The translations under genes were made by a program, and so were the position numbers. This document shows positions 39,596-48,993 of a DNA stretch of 64,000 nucleotides, piece by piece. The DNA is from Streptomyces sp. B21-105 (GTDB lineage Bacteria > Actinomycetota > Actinomycetes > Streptomycetales > Streptomycetaceae): positions 2,294,001 through 2,358,000 of the forward strand of contig NZ_JARUMJ010000001.1 of NCBI RefSeq assembly GCF_036898465.1, read 5' to 3'. Numbering within the stretch: the first letter of the stretch is position 1; each line of letters opens with the position of its first letter. The notes beneath the pieces are model-generated. The model did not search any database. It was not told the origin of the DNA and saw only the letters and a program-made list of their open reading frames with translations.

Positions 39596-40810
39596 ATGAG
39601 CGCTTTGCAGACATCGTCCTCTGACGTGCCCACGCTCCTTGTCAAGATCTTCGGCAAGGACAGGCCGGGCATCACGGCCGGCCTCTTCGACACCCTCGCC
39701 GCCTACTCCGTCGACGTGGTCGACATCGAGCAGGTCGTCACGCGAGGCCGGATGGTGCTGTGCGCGCTCGTGACCGAGCCGTCGGCCGGCCTCGAGGGGG
39801 ACCTGCGGTCGACGGTGCACAGCTGGGCCGAGTCGATGAAGATGCAGGCCGAGATCATCTCCGGCACCGGCGACAACCGTCCGCGCGGTATCGGCCGGTC
39901 GCTGGTCACCGTGCTGGGGCACCCGCTCACCGCGGAGGCCACGGCGTCGATCGCCGCGAAGATCACGAAGGCCGGAGGCAACATCGACCGTATCTTCCGG
40001 CTCGCCAAGTACCCGGTCACCGCCGTCGAGTTCGCCGTCTCCGGCGTGGCGGCCGGACCGTTGCGCACCGCCCTGGTCACGGACGCGGCGGCGCTCGGCG
40101 TGGACGTGGCCGTGGTGGACGCCGGTCTGTACCGGCGGGCCCAGCGGCTCGTCGTCATGGACGTCGACTCCACGCTCATCCAGGACGAGGTGATCGAGCT
40201 CTTCGCCGCGCACGCCGGGTGTGAGGACGAGGTCGCCGCGGTGACGGCGGCGGCGATGCGCGGTGAGCTCGACTTCGAGCAGTCGCTGCACGCGCGCGTG
40301 GCACTGCTGGAGGGGCTGGACGCCTCGGTCGTGGACAAGGTGCGCGCCGAGGTGCGGCTGACCCCGGGCGCGCGCACCCTGATCCGGACCCTGAAGCGGC
40401 TCGGTTACCAGGTGGGCGTCGTCTCCGGCGGTTTCACCCAGGTCACGGACGATCTGCAGGACCGGCTCGGGCTGGACTTCGCGCAGGCCAACACGCTGGA
40501 GATCGTCGACGGGAAGCTGACGGGCCGGGTGACCGGCGAGATCGTGGACCGCGCGGGCAAGGCGCGGCTGCTGCGCCGGTTCGCCGCCGAGGCGGGTGTG
40601 CCGCTCTCGCAGACCGTGGCGATCGGTGACGGCGCCAACGATCTGGACATGCTGAACGCGGCCGGGCTGGGGGTCGCCTTCAACGCGAAGCCGGTGGTGC
40701 GCGAGGCGGCGCACACGGCGGTGAACGTGCCGTTCCTGGACACCGTCCTGTATCTGCTCGGCATCACCCGCGAAGAGGTCGAGGCCGCGGAGACGCACGA
40801 CGAGAAGTAG
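39596..40810 (+). CDS. serB: Phosphoserine phosphatase
   Basis: The protein has 404 residues; the last step of L-serine synthesis. The N-terminus has two ACT-like modules (VKIFGKDRPGITAGLFDTLA; VTVLGHPLTAEATASIAAKI) that probably bind serine. The HAD catalytic domain has VMDVDSTLIQDEVIEL with the nucleophilic Asp, VGVVSGGFTQV, and IGDGANDLDMLNAAGLGVAF. Length and two-ACT layout match actinobacterial SerB. The ATG at 39596 has only a weak upstream Shine-Dalgarno and follows TACGGT by nine bases. Confidence 0.95.
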   Translation: MSALQTSSSDVPTLLVKIFGKDRPGITAGLFDTLAAYSVDVVDIEQVVTRGRMVLCALVTEPSAGLEGDLRSTVHSWAESMKMQAEIISGTGDNRPRGIGRSLVTVLGHPLTAEATASIAAKITKAGGNIDRIFRLAKYPVTAVEFAVSGVAAGPLRTALVTDAAALGVDVAVVDAGLYRRAQRLVVMDVDSTLIQDEVIELFAAHAGCEDEVAAVTAAAMRGELDFEQSLHARVALLEGLDASVVDKVRAEVRLTPGARTLIRTLKRLGYQVGVVSGGFTQVTDDLQDRLGLDFAQANTLEIVDGKLTGRVTGEIVDRAGKARLLRRFAAEAGVPLSQTVAIGDGANDLDMLNAAGLGVAFNAKPVVREAAHTAVNVPFLDTVLYLLGITREEVEAAETHDEK

Positions 40811-40866
40811 CGGCCGGACCCTCGCGAGGGCACCGGTTCGGAACCCGATCGGCCGAGTACGAGCGC

Positions 40867-40911
40867 GGAGGGCCCGGCGCCGTCGCGACGCGCGACGGCG
40901 CCGGGCCCTCC
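40867..40911. terminator. Bidirectional terminator, 21-bp stem
   Basis: 40867-40887 pairs perfectly with 40891-40911 across a three-base loop (arm GGAGGGCCCGGCGCC...). It lies between the convergent serB and SixA-type genes. Confidence 0.92.
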
Positions 40912-40926
40912 CACGTGCCGGGTGGG

Positions 40927-41445
40927 TTACTCGGACGGGGCCCAGTAGTCGAGCAGCTTGGCGACGCCCGGCTCCAGCGACTTCCAGGAGCCGTCGAAGG
41001 AGACGACGGCGAAGGCTGCGGCGGGGAAGCCCCGGTTGTGCATGCGCTCCCCCGCATCGCCTTCGGCCTGGCCGGACAGGACGTCGGCGAGCCCCTGGAT
41101 TCCGGGGTTGTGGGCGATCAGAACGAGGTTGTGCACGTCGTCGGGGGTTTCGTTGAGCAGGGCGATCAGCTCGCCCGGCGAGGCTTCGTAGATCCGCTCC
41201 TCGTAGACGGTTTTCGGCCGATGCGGGAATTCCTGGACGGCGAGCTTCCACGTCTCCCGGGTGCGGACCGCGGTGGAGCACAGGGCCAGATCGATGGGGA
41301 TGCCGGTGTCGGTCAGCTTGCGTCCGGCGACAGAGGCGTCCTTCCGGCCCCGTTCAGCGAGCGGACGCTCGTGGTCGATCACCTGCGGCCAGTCGGCTTT
41401 CGCATGGCGGAAGAGGACGATCCTGCGGGGTTCTGCGACGCTCAT
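40927..41445 (-). CDS. SixA-type histidine phosphatase
   Basis: The protein has 172 residues. The catalytic RHG-type motif is IVLFRHAKADWP near the N-terminus, with ERGRKDA, ALCSTAVRTRETW and the second catalytic His in LVLIAHNPGIQGLAD. SixA removes phosphate from phosphohistidine of HPt domains or the PTS in E. coli. In Streptomyces the target is unknown. It is cytoplasmic. Confidence 0.9.
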   Translation of the reverse strand: MSVAEPRRIVLFRHAKADWPQVIDHERPLAERGRKDASVAGRKLTDTGIPIDLALCSTAVRTRETWKLAVQEFPHRPKTVYEERIYEASPGELIALLNETPDDVHNLVLIAHNPGIQGLADVLSGQAEGDAGERMHNRGFPAAAFAVVSFDGSWKSLEPGVAKLLDYWAPSE

Positions 41446-41520
41446 GACTCCCAGCTTCGCACGAAACAGGCCACGGGGCGCAGGGAGTTGACATGCGGTC
41501 CCACCAGCGGTCCGAGCCGT

Positions 41521-41727
41521 CTATCGGCCGATGAGCTGCTGGACGCGCTCGACGAGATGCGTGATCGCCGGGTCGCCGCCCGCCGCCTGGGCGTCGGCGG
41601 GGTTCAGTATCAGCACCAGCAGGCTGATGAAGGCCAGCGTCGGGAGGACCAGCGCCCACCAGGGCAGCAGGTGGCCGGCGCCGCCCGAGGCGGCCGGGTG
41701 GGGCCGGGAGTGCGTAGGGGCCGACAT
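41521..41727 (-). CDS. Small membrane protein, 68 aa
   Basis: A single hydrophobic span (LLPWWALVLPTLAFISLLVL) follows a polar 20-residue N-terminus. The C-terminus is short (AITHLVERVQQLIGR). GGAGG stands six bases before the ATG. I recognise the general form from streptomycete genomes but no function. It precedes the SGM_5486-type gene on the same strand. Confidence 0.7.
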   Translation of the reverse strand: MSAPTHSRPHPAASGGAGHLLPWWALVLPTLAFISLLVLILNPADAQAAGGDPAITHLVERVQQLIGR

Positions 41728-41912
41728 TGGTGCCTCCGCTGTCTTCGAATCGTCCGCAGGCCGTGGCCGGTGATCCGCGTCGCGCGGTCACAGTTCGAAG
41801 TTACGGAAACAGGCGCCGTCAACCCATCCGGTGACCCACCCACTTGACCCTGACCCTCACCCCCTAGGGGACAGGGGGTTAACCCCACCCCCGGCGGTGG
41901 GGCGGCACGGCT

Positions 41913-42029
41913 TCAGGGGGAGGCGATGGTCGCGATGACGGCGATGATCACGAAGATGGCGAGGAACGAGCCGAAGACGATGAGCATCTTCTTCTGGCCG
42001 TCGCGCGGGTTCGGGTCGAGCACTGGCAT
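41913..42029 (-). CDS. SGM_5486-family transporter-associated small protein, 38 aa
   Basis: The frame encodes MPVLDPNPRDGQKKMLIVFG followed by a membrane segment (SFLAIFVIIAVIATIA) and ends SP. The MPVLDPNP...GQKK start is the signature I recall for this family, which is normally encoded next to a CynX/NimT-type MFS transporter. Here that transporter is reduced to a C-terminal remnant immediately upstream, so the small protein has lost its usual partner. Confidence 0.8.
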   Translation of the reverse strand: MPVLDPNPRDGQKKMLIVFGSFLAIFVIIAVIATIASP

Positions 42030-42093
42030 GCGGCAAGTCTCGCACCCGGCGGCCCGGCCGGTTGCGTCGGGGGTCCGGGGAGGCCCGCCGGGG

Positions 42094-42222
42094 TCAGCGG
42101 ACGGCCTCGTCCTCCACCGTGCGGTCTCGGCCCGCCAGGACGCCGACGACCGTCTGCGGGATCATCAGTGCCGTCATGAGCGCGAGGGGCAGCCCCCAGC
42201 CGCCGCTGTGCTGGTAGAGTAT
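42094..42222 (-). pseudogene. CynX/NimT-type MFS transporter, C-terminal remnant
   Basis: The frame reads L-Y-Q-H-S-G-G-W, GLPLALMTALMIPQTVVGVL, AGRDRTVEDEAVR and a stop at 42094. This is the last membrane helix and tail of a CynX/NimT MFS protein. The homology ends abruptly near 42222, where plus-strand sequence from a GntR-type regulator begins. The N-terminal 350 or so residues are missing. Confidence 0.7.
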
Positions 42223-42379
42223 CCGACCTTTGTGTGAGGACCTGGGTGCGGCTCAGGGGATGGACCACACCCGGCTGGTGCACGCGATCCGCACGGGCGA
42301 GGCCGAGGCGGCCGCCGTCGGACGGCCGGCTACCCGCTGGCGTGCCGGGCCGGCCGGTTCACCTCGCCCTCCCGGCTGA
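42218..42379 (+). pseudogene. GntR/FadR-type regulator, C-terminal remnant
   Basis: The plus-strand frame (LCEDLGAAQGMDHTRLVHAI, RTGEAEAAA) resembles the last helices of the FCD domain, where an H-x2-L-V-x-A-I-x-x-G-x-x-E-A-A pattern is usual. It then runs into unrelated Arg/Pro-rich sequence to a stop at 42377. An in-frame TAG at 42215 precedes it. DNA-binding and ligand domains are absent. Recognition rests on about 25 residues, so confidence is moderate. Confidence 0.5.
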
Positions 42380-42404
42380 CCGCGCCTCGCGGGGGTCACA
42401 CCCG

Positions 42405-42755
42405 TCACACCCGCTGGTGGCTGACCCAGGCCGAGCGGACCTCCTTCCAGCAGCGCCCGGTGAGTCGTACGGTCCGGGCGGGGCCGGCGTCGGCGGGGGC
42501 GCCGTCGGTGTCGAGGTCCCACCAGCGGTCGCACTCGATGTGCAGCCGGACCCGGTCGGTGTCGGCGTAGGGGTTGTGGCAGTAGGCGACGACGCGGGAG
42601 CCGTGGACGCCGACGCGGCACTCCGCGCCGAACGGCTTCGACACGGCGGCTTCGCGCGCCCTCACGCGTGCGTGCGGCGACGCGTCGTACGGCAGCGAGA
42701 ACACGAGACACAGGGCGACGACGGTCGCTGGGGCCAGGCTGCGGGACAGGCGCAC
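42405..42755 (-). CDS. Small secreted protein, 116 aa
   Basis: A signal peptide (LAPATVVALCLVFSLPYDA) is followed by a short mature domain with four Cys (FGAECRVGVHGSRVVAYC, ECDRWWDLD, RCWKEVRSAW), which suggests two disulfides and an extracellular location. No family is recognised. The ATG lies behind GGAGG. It is the gene nearest the MFS/GntR scar. Confidence 0.7.
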   Translation of the reverse strand: MRLSRSLAPATVVALCLVFSLPYDASPHARVRAREAAVSKPFGAECRVGVHGSRVVAYCHNPYADTDRVRLHIECDRWWDLDTDGAPADAGPARTVRLTGRCWKEVRSAWVSHQRV

Positions 42756-42869
42756 AAGGGATACCTCCTCGGCCGAGCTGGGGAGGGAACCGCGCGTCGT
42801 ACGGGGCGCGCACTCCAGCGTGCCCGGTCGTGGCCCTCCGCCGCCCGGACAGGTACGCCGAACGAGTGA

Positions 42870-42906
42870 CGCCCCGTCCCCCGCGCGTGATGCGGGGAAC
42901 GGGGCG
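42870..42906 (-). terminator. Hairpin terminator behind fabI
   Basis: CGCCCCGT (42870-42877) pairs with ACGGGGCG (42899-42906), and after a C/A mismatch CCCCGC pairs with GCGGGG. It lies 27 bp past the fabI stop codon. Confidence 0.75.
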
Positions 42907-42932
42907 CGGGGAAGCCGGCCAAAGGCCCGGGA

Positions 42933-43700
42933 TCAGGCTCCGATCGCGTGCAGGCCGCCGTCCACGTGGACGATCTCGCCAGTCGTCTTGGGGAACCAGT
43001 CGCTCAGCAGGGCGACGACGCCGCGGCCGGCCGGCTCGGGGTCCTTGAGGTCCCACTCCAGCGGCGAGCGGTCGTCCCAGACGGACGCCAGTTCGCCGAA
43101 GCCCGGGATGGACTTGGCGGCCATCGAACCGAGCGGACCGGCGGAGACCAGGTTGCAGCGGATGTTCTGCTTGCCCAGGTCGCGCGCCATGTAGCGGCTG
43201 GTGGCCTCGAGAGCGGCCTTGGCGGGACCCATCCAGTCGTACTGCGGCCAGGCGAACGAGGCGTCGAAGGTGAGGCCGACGACCGAGCCGCCGTTCTGCA
43301 TCAGCGGCAGGCAGGCCATCGTGAGCGACTTCAGGGAGAACGCCGAGACGTGCATGGCCGTGGCGACCGACTCGAACGGCGTGTTGAGGAAGTTGCCGCC
43401 GAGGGCGTCCTGCGGCGCGAAGCCGATGGAGTGCACGATGCCGTCGAGGCCGCCGAGCTCCTCGCCCACGACGTCGGCCAGGCGCCCGAGGTGCTCGTCG
43501 TTGGTGACGTCGAGCTCGATGACCTTGGTGGGCTTGGGGAGCTTCTTGGCGATGCGCTCGGTCAGAGTGGGCCGCGGGAACGCGGTCAGGATGATCTCGG
43601 CCCCCTGCTCCTGGGCCAGCTTGGCGGTGTGGAAGGCGATGGAGGCCTCCGTCAGCACACCGGTGATCAGGACGCGCTTGCCCTCGAGAATTCCGCTCAT
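42933..43700 (-). CDS. fabI: Enoyl-[acyl-carrier-protein] reductase (NADH), InhA/FabI
   Basis: The protein has 255 residues; it performs the last reduction of fatty-acid elongation. It has GKRVLITGVLTEASIAFHTA, the NADH-binding DVTNDEHLG, VHSIGFAPQDALGG, the active-site YDWMGPAKAAL (Tyr-x6-Lys) and LVSAGPLGSMAAKSI. The sequence is InhA-like, as in other actinobacteria. It lies five bases behind fabG, so the two FAS-II reductases form one operon. Confidence 0.95.
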   Translation of the reverse strand: MSGILEGKRVLITGVLTEASIAFHTAKLAQEQGAEIILTAFPRPTLTERIAKKLPKPTKVIELDVTNDEHLGRLADVVGEELGGLDGIVHSIGFAPQDALGGNFLNTPFESVATAMHVSAFSLKSLTMACLPLMQNGGSVVGLTFDASFAWPQYDWMGPAKAALEATSRYMARDLGKQNIRCNLVSAGPLGSMAAKSIPGFGELASVWDDRSPLEWDLKDPEPAGRGVVALLSDWFPKTTGEIVHVDGGLHAIGA

Positions 43701-43705
43701 GGTGA

Positions 43706-44425
43706 TCAGTGACCCATTCCCAGTCCGCCGTCAACGGGGATGACGGCTCCAGTGATGTACGAGGCGTCGTCCGAGGCGAGGAACCGCACCGCCGCTGCGA
43801 TCTCCTGCGGCTGCGCGTACCGGCCGAGCGGGACCTGCGCGACGATGCCCGCGCGCTGCTCGTCGGTGAGCACCTTGGTCATGTCGGTGTCGACGAAGCC
43901 GGGCGCGACGACGTTGAAGGTGATGTTGCGCGATCCCAGCTCACGGGCGAGGGAGCGCGCGAAGCCGACCAGGGCGGCCTTGGAGGCGGCGTAGTTCGCC
44001 TGCCCCGGCGAGCCGTACAGCCCGACCACCGAGGAGATGAGCACGACGCGGCCCTTCTTGGCGCGCAGCATGCCGCGGTTGGCGCGCTTGACCACGCGGA
44101 AGGTGCCGGTCAGGTTGGTGTCGACGACCGAGGTGAAGTCCTCCTCGGACATCCGCATCAGCAACTGGTCCTTGGTGACGCCGGCGTTGGCGATCAGGAC
44201 CTCGACGGGGCCGTGCTCGGCCTCGATCTCCTTGTAGGCCTGCTCCACCTGCTCGGAGTCGGTGATGTCGCACTTGACGGCGAGGCAGCCCAGTTCCGCC
44301 AGGGCGGCCGGCGGCTCGCCCGTGCGGTACGTGATGGCGACCTTGTCGCCGGCGTCGGCGAACGCGCGGGCGATGGCGAGGCCGATGCCCCGGTTTCCTC
44401 CGGTGACGAGAACCGAGCGGCTCAA
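43706..44425 (-). CDS. fabG: 3-oxoacyl-[acyl-carrier-protein] reductase
   Basis: The protein has 239 residues from a TTG start at 44425 (LSRSVLVTGGNRGIGLAIA), with GGGTGA upstream. It reduces 3-ketoacyl-ACP with NADPH. It has TGGNRGIG, IANAGVTKDQLLMRM, the catalytic LISSVVG, YAASKAALVGFARSLA and NVVAPGFVDTDMT. It is the first gene of the fabG-fabI operon, as in S. coelicolor and mycobacteria. Confidence 0.95.
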   Translation of the reverse strand: MSRSVLVTGGNRGIGLAIARAFADAGDKVAITYRTGEPPAALAELGCLAVKCDITDSEQVEQAYKEIEAEHGPVEVLIANAGVTKDQLLMRMSEEDFTSVVDTNLTGTFRVVKRANRGMLRAKKGRVVLISSVVGLYGSPGQANYAASKAALVGFARSLARELGSRNITFNVVAPGFVDTDMTKVLTDEQRAGIVAQVPLGRYAQPQEIAAAVRFLASDDASYITGAVIPVDGGLGMGH

Positions 44426-44667
44426 CGGATCACCCTTTCGCTAGGGGTCTGACGCCCGCCCGAACTCTGGATGACAGGCGGCTTCCCTGGAAACCTATCG
44501 GTCGGCTTCCTCGCGACGACATTCGGGCACCGACAGTGGCTCACGGGGCTGACTGTCGGGTCCCTACAGAAAGTTTGCGCACACGGCCCCGAAAGGTGTG
44601 GTCCGGGGGCCGCCGGGCGCGACATGATCGAGGTCTTCAGCCGCGACGACACCAGGGAGAGACCTAG

Positions 44668-46191
44668 GTGCCCCATACCATCGATGAAAGCTTCACGGCC
44701 CTACCCCTGCGCGCCCTCGCCGACGCCGCGCTCGCACGCGCGCGTGCGCTGGGAGCGGAGCACGCGGACTTCCGGTTCGAGCGGGTGCGCAGCGCGTCCT
44801 GGCGGCTGCGGGACGCCAAGCCCGCCGGGTCCTCGGACACCACCGACCTCGGGTACGCGGTGCGGGTGGTGCACGGCGGCACGTGGGGCTTCGCGTCCGG
44901 CGTGGATCTGACGATGGACGCGGCGGCCAGGGTCGCCTCGCAGGCGGTGGCGATGGCCAAGCTGTCCGCTCAGGTGATCAAGGCCGCCGGCTCGGACGAG
45001 AGGGTCGAGCTGGCCGACGAGCCGGTGCACGCGGACAGGACATGGATCTCGTCCTACGAGATCGACCCGTTCACCGTGCCGGACGAGGAGAAGGCGGCGC
45101 TGCTCGCGGACTGGAGCACGCGGCTGCTGGCGGCGGACGGCATCAACCATGTGGACGCCTCGCTGCTGACCGTCCACGAGAACAAGTTCTACGCCGACAC
45201 GGCCGGGACGGTGACCACCCAGCAGCGGGTGCGGCTGCACCCGGCGGTGAACGCGGTGTCGGTCGACGAGTCCAGCGGCGAGTTCGACTCGATGCGCACC
45301 GTCGCGCCGCCCGTCGGACGCGGCTGGGAGTACCTCACCGGCACCGGCTGGGACTGGGACGACGAGCTGGCCCGGATCCCGGAGCTGCTCGCCGAGAAGA
45401 TGCGCGCGCCGAGCGTGGACCCGGGGCTGTACGACCTCGTCGTCGACCCCTCCAACCTGTGGCTGACCATCCACGAGTCCATCGGGCACGCCACCGAGCT
45501 TGACCGCGCCCTCGGCTACGAGGCCGCCTACGCCGGCACCTCCTTCGCCACCTTCGACCAGCTCGGCAAGCTGCGCTACGGCTCGGACCTGATGAACGTC
45601 ACGGGCGACCGCACCGCCGAGCACGGCCTGGCGACCGTCGGGTACGACGACGAGGGCGTCGCGGGCCAGTCCTGGGACCTGGTGAAGGACGGCACGCTCG
45701 TCGGCTACCAGCTGGACCGGCGGATCGCGAAGCTCACCGGGTTCGCGCGGTCCAACGGCTGCGCGTTCGCCGACTCCCCCGGACATGTGCCGGTGCAGCG
45801 CATGGCCAACGTGTCTCTGCGGCCGGATCCGGCGGGGATGTCGACCGAGGACCTGATCGGGAGCGTCGACCGCGGGATCTACGTGGTCGGGGACCGGTCG
45901 TGGTCCATCGACATGCAGCGCTACAACTTCCAGTTCACCGGGCAGCGGTTCTTCCGGATCGAGAACGGGCGGATCACCGGGCAGCTGCGGGACGTGGCCT
46001 ACCAGGCGACGACCACCGACTTCTGGGGCTCGATGGCGGCGGTGGGCGGTCCGCAGACGTACGTCCTCGGCGGCGCCTTCAACTGCGGCAAGGCCCAGCC
46101 GGGCCAGGTGGCGGCGGTGTCGCACGGCTGCCCGTCGGCCCTGTTCAAGGGCGTCAACATTTTGAACACCACGCAGGAGGCCGGTCGATGA
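44668..46191 (+). CDS. tldD: TldD-like metalloprotease subunit
   Basis: The protein has 507 residues from the GTG at 44668. The zinc motif HESIGHATELDRAL (HExxxH) is near residue 273. GYDDEGVAGQSWDLV and the C-terminal NILNTTQEAGR region follow the family. TldD and TldE form a heterodimer that cleaves unfolded peptides; in E. coli it matures microcin B17 and degrades CcdA. Its role in Streptomyces is unknown, possibly peptide turnover or RiPP maturation. The stop overlaps the TldE start by four bases. Confidence 0.93.
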   Translation: MPHTIDESFTALPLRALADAALARARALGAEHADFRFERVRSASWRLRDAKPAGSSDTTDLGYAVRVVHGGTWGFASGVDLTMDAAARVASQAVAMAKLSAQVIKAAGSDERVELADEPVHADRTWISSYEIDPFTVPDEEKAALLADWSTRLLAADGINHVDASLLTVHENKFYADTAGTVTTQQRVRLHPAVNAVSVDESSGEFDSMRTVAPPVGRGWEYLTGTGWDWDDELARIPELLAEKMRAPSVDPGLYDLVVDPSNLWLTIHESIGHATELDRALGYEAAYAGTSFATFDQLGKLRYGSDLMNVTGDRTAEHGLATVGYDDEGVAGQSWDLVKDGTLVGYQLDRRIAKLTGFARSNGCAFADSPGHVPVQRMANVSLRPDPAGMSTEDLIGSVDRGIYVVGDRSWSIDMQRYNFQFTGQRFFRIENGRITGQLRDVAYQATTTDFWGSMAAVGGPQTYVLGGAFNCGKAQPGQVAAVSHGCPSALFKGVNILNTTQEAGR

Positions 46192-47582
46192 GCGCCCGTA
46201 GCACCAAGCCGCACGAGGTCGTCGAGCGCGCCCTCGAGCTGTCGCGGGCCGACGGCTGTGTCGTCATCGCCGACGAGCAGTCGACGGCGAACCTGCGCTG
46301 GGCGGGCAACACGCTGACGACCAACGGCGTCACGCGCGGGCGCACGCTCACCGTGATCGCGACGGTCGACGGCAAGGAGGGCACCGCCTCCGGCGTCGTC
46401 TCCCGCGCCGCGGTGACCGGGGACGAGCTGGAGCCCCTCGTGCGGGCCGCCGAGGCCGCCGCACGCGGTGCGCACGCCGCCGAGGACGCCCAGCCGCTGG
46501 TCACGGGCATGGTGCCGTCCCCCGAGTTCATGGAGGCGCCGGCGGAGACCTCGTCCGCGGTGTTCGCCGACTTCGCGCCGGCGCTGGGCGAGGCGTTCGC
46601 ACGCGCGCGTGCGGGCGGCCGCGAGCTGTACGGGTTCGCCAACCACGAGCTGGTCTCGACGTACCTGGGCACGTCTACGGGTCTGCGGCTGCGGCACGAC
46701 CAGCCGAACGGGACGCTCGAGCTGAACGCCAAGTCCCCGGACCGCACGCGTTCGGCGTGGGCGGGACGGTCGACCCGCGACTTCAAGGACGTCGACCCGG
46801 CGGCGCTCGACGCGGAGCTGGCCGTCCGGCTGGGCTGGGCGCAGCGGCGGACCGAGCTGCCGGCGGGCCGGTACGAGACGCTGCTGCCGCCGACCGCGGT
46901 GGCCGACCTGATGATCTACCAGCTGTGGTCGGCGTCCGGCCGGGACGCGACCGAGGGCCGGACGGTGTTCTCCAAGCCCGGTGGCGGCACCCGGCTCGGC
47001 GAGAAGCTGACCGACCTGCCGCTGACCCTGCGCAGCGACCCGAACGCACCGGGTCTGGAGTCCGCGCCGTTCGTGATCGCGCACTCCTCCGGCGGCGACC
47101 AGTCGGTGTTCGACAACGGGCTGCCGCTGGGGTCCACCGAATGGGTCGGCGGGGGCGAGCTGAAGAACCTGACGACCACCCGGCACAGCGCGGCGCTGAC
47201 CGGGCTGCCGGTGGCGCCGGGGGCCGACAACCTGATCCTGGACGGCGGTGCCGACCGCTCGCTGGACGAGATGGTCGCGAACACCACGCGCGGGCTGCTG
47301 CTGACCTGCCTCTGGTACATCCGCGAGGTCGACCCGGCGACGCTGCTGCTGACCGGTCTGACCCGGGACGGCGTGTACCTCGTCGAGAACGGCGAGGTCG
47401 TCGGCGAGGTCAACAACTTCCGGTTCAACGAGTCGCCGGTCGATCTGCTGGGGCGGGCGACGGAGGCGGGGCGCACGGAAAAGACGCTGCCCCGGGAGTG
47501 GAGCGACTGGTTCACTAGGGCTGCGATGCCCGCGCTGCGGGTGCCCGACTTCAATATGAGCTCTGTCAGTCAGGGCGTATAA
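46188..47582 (+). CDS. TldE/PmbA-like subunit
   Basis: The protein has 464 residues from the ATG at 46188, with AGGAGG upstream inside tldD. It aligns in pattern with TldD (NLRWAGNTLTTNGV, LPAGRYETLLPPTAVADLMI, VFDNGLPLGSTEWVGGGELK) but lacks the HExxxH zinc motif, as expected for the non-catalytic partner that shapes the active chamber. It is translationally coupled to tldD. The order tldD-tldE-tyrS is part of the conserved core. Confidence 0.92.
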   Translation: MSARSTKPHEVVERALELSRADGCVVIADEQSTANLRWAGNTLTTNGVTRGRTLTVIATVDGKEGTASGVVSRAAVTGDELEPLVRAAEAAARGAHAAEDAQPLVTGMVPSPEFMEAPAETSSAVFADFAPALGEAFARARAGGRELYGFANHELVSTYLGTSTGLRLRHDQPNGTLELNAKSPDRTRSAWAGRSTRDFKDVDPAALDAELAVRLGWAQRRTELPAGRYETLLPPTAVADLMIYQLWSASGRDATEGRTVFSKPGGGTRLGEKLTDLPLTLRSDPNAPGLESAPFVIAHSSGGDQSVFDNGLPLGSTEWVGGGELKNLTTTRHSAALTGLPVAPGADNLILDGGADRSLDEMVANTTRGLLLTCLWYIREVDPATLLLTGLTRDGVYLVENGEVVGEVNNFRFNESPVDLLGRATEAGRTEKTLPREWSDWFTRAAMPALRVPDFNMSSVSQGV

Positions 47583-47639
47583 CCTCGTAGCCGGTGGTCG
47601 CTCGACCGCCCGAAGATCATCCAAGGAGATACGAGAACC

Positions 47640-48905
47640 GTGACGGACATCGTCGACGAACTGCAGTGGCGCGGGCTGATCGCCCTCTCCACTGACGAGG
47701 ACGCACTGCGCAAGGCGTTCGCGGACGGTCCCGTCACGTTCTATTGCGGCTTCGACCCGACCGCGCCCAGCCTGCACCTCGGCAACCTCGTGCAGATCCT
47801 GACGATGCGCCGCATCCAGCAGGCGGGCAACCGTCCGCTGGGCCTGGTCGGGGGCGCCACCGGCCTGATCGGCGACCCGAAGCCGAACGCGGAGCGCACC
47901 CTGAACTCGCCGGAGGTCGTCGCCCAGTGGGTGGAGCGGCTGCGCGCGCAGATCGCGCCGCTGCTCGACTTCGAGGGCCCGAACGCGGCCGTGATGGTCA
48001 ACAACCTGGACTGGACCCAGGGCCTGTCGGCCATCGAGTTCCTGCGCGATGTCGGCAAGCACTTCCGGGTGAACAAGATGATCGCCAAGGAGGCCGTCTC
48101 GCGTCGGCTCAACTCCGACGCGGGCATCAGCTACACCGAGTTCAGCTACCAGATCCTGCAGGGCATGGACTTCCTGGAGCTGTACCGGCGGCACGGCTGC
48201 ACCCTGCAGACCGGCGGCAGCGACCAGTGGGGCAACCTCACCTCGGGCACCGACCTGATCCACCGGGTCGAGCCCGACGCCGTGGTGCACGCCCTGGGCA
48301 CCCCGCTGATCACCAAGGCGGACGGCACCAAGTTCGGCAAGACGGAGTCCGGCACGGTCTGGCTCGACCCCGAGATGACGACGCCGTACGCGTTCTACCA
48401 GTTCTGGCTGAACGCGGACGACCGGGACGTCTCGAAGTTCCTGCGCATCTTCAGCTTCCGGTCCCGTACGGAGATCGAGGAGCTGGAGCGGCAGACCGAG
48501 GAGCGGCCGCAGGCCCGGGCCGCGCAGCGGGCGCTGGCCGAGGAGCTGACGACGCTGGTGCACGGCCCCGACCAGACGGCCGCGGTGGTCGCCGCGTCCA
48601 AGGCCCTCTTCGGCCAGGGCGAGCTGGGCGACCTCGACGCGCGGACGCTGGCCGCGGCCCTCACCGAGGTCCCGCACATCCAGGTCACCGAGCTCGGACC
48701 GGTCGTGGACCTGTTCGCCGAGGTCGGCCTGGTGGCCAGCAAGTCGGCGGCGCGGCGGACCGTGAAGGAGGGCGGGGCCTACGTGAACAACGTCAAGGTC
48801 ACGGCCGAGGACGCGGTGCCCGCGGCGGAGGAGCTCATCCACGGGCGGTGGCTGGTGCTGCGGCGCGGGAAGAAGAACCTCGCCGCCGTGGAGGTCACCG
48901 GCTGA
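47640..48905 (+). CDS. tyrS: Tyrosyl-tRNA synthetase
   Basis: The protein has 421 residues from a GTG start, with AAGGAG upstream. Class I signatures are the HIGH variant [10 protein letters not shown] and the KMSKS variant KFGKTES. Tyrosine-binding elements are [19 protein letters not shown] and TGGSDQWGN. The C-terminal S4 domain is [18 protein letters not shown]. The length equals the bacterial norm. No T-box leader is visible in the 57 bp before it. Confidence 0.97.
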   Translation: MTDIVDELQWRGLIALSTDEDALRKAFADGPVTFYCGFDPTAPSLHLGNLVQILTMRRIQQAGNRPLGLVGGATGLIGDPKPNAERTLNSPEVVAQWVERLRAQIAPLLDFEGPNAAVMVNNLDWTQGLSAIEFLRDVGKHFRVNKMIAKEAVSRRLNSDAGISYTEFSYQILQGMDFLELYRRHGCTLQTGGSDQWGNLTSGTDLIHRVEPDAVVHALGTPLITKADGTKFGKTESGTVWLDPEMTTPYAFYQFWLNADDRDVSKFLRIFSFRSRTEIEELERQTEERPQARAAQRALAEELTTLVHGPDQTAAVVAASKALFGQGELGDLDARTLAAALTEVPHIQVTELGPVVDLFAEVGLVASKSAARRTVKEGGAYVNNVKVTAEDAVPAAEELIHGRWLVLRRGKKNLAAVEVTG

Positions 48906-48939
48906 CCGGCTGCCGGGGTGACCGGCTGACCGGCTGGTT

Positions 48940-48979
48940 CGACGAGGGCGGTTTCCCGCGGGGAGGCCGCCCCTCGTCG
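48940..48979. terminator. Hairpin terminator between tyrS and the YeaQ-like gene
   Basis: CGACGAGGGCGG (48940-48951) pairs with CCGCCCCTCGTCG (48967-48979) with one bulged base. It serves the two convergent genes. Confidence 0.8.
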
Positions 48980-48993
48980 TGGGCGCTCCACGC

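Noticed and set aside
47582..47640. T-box or other tRNA-sensing leader before tyrS
   Set aside because: Only 57 bp separate the TldE stop and the tyrS start; no T-box sequence or specifier stem fits.
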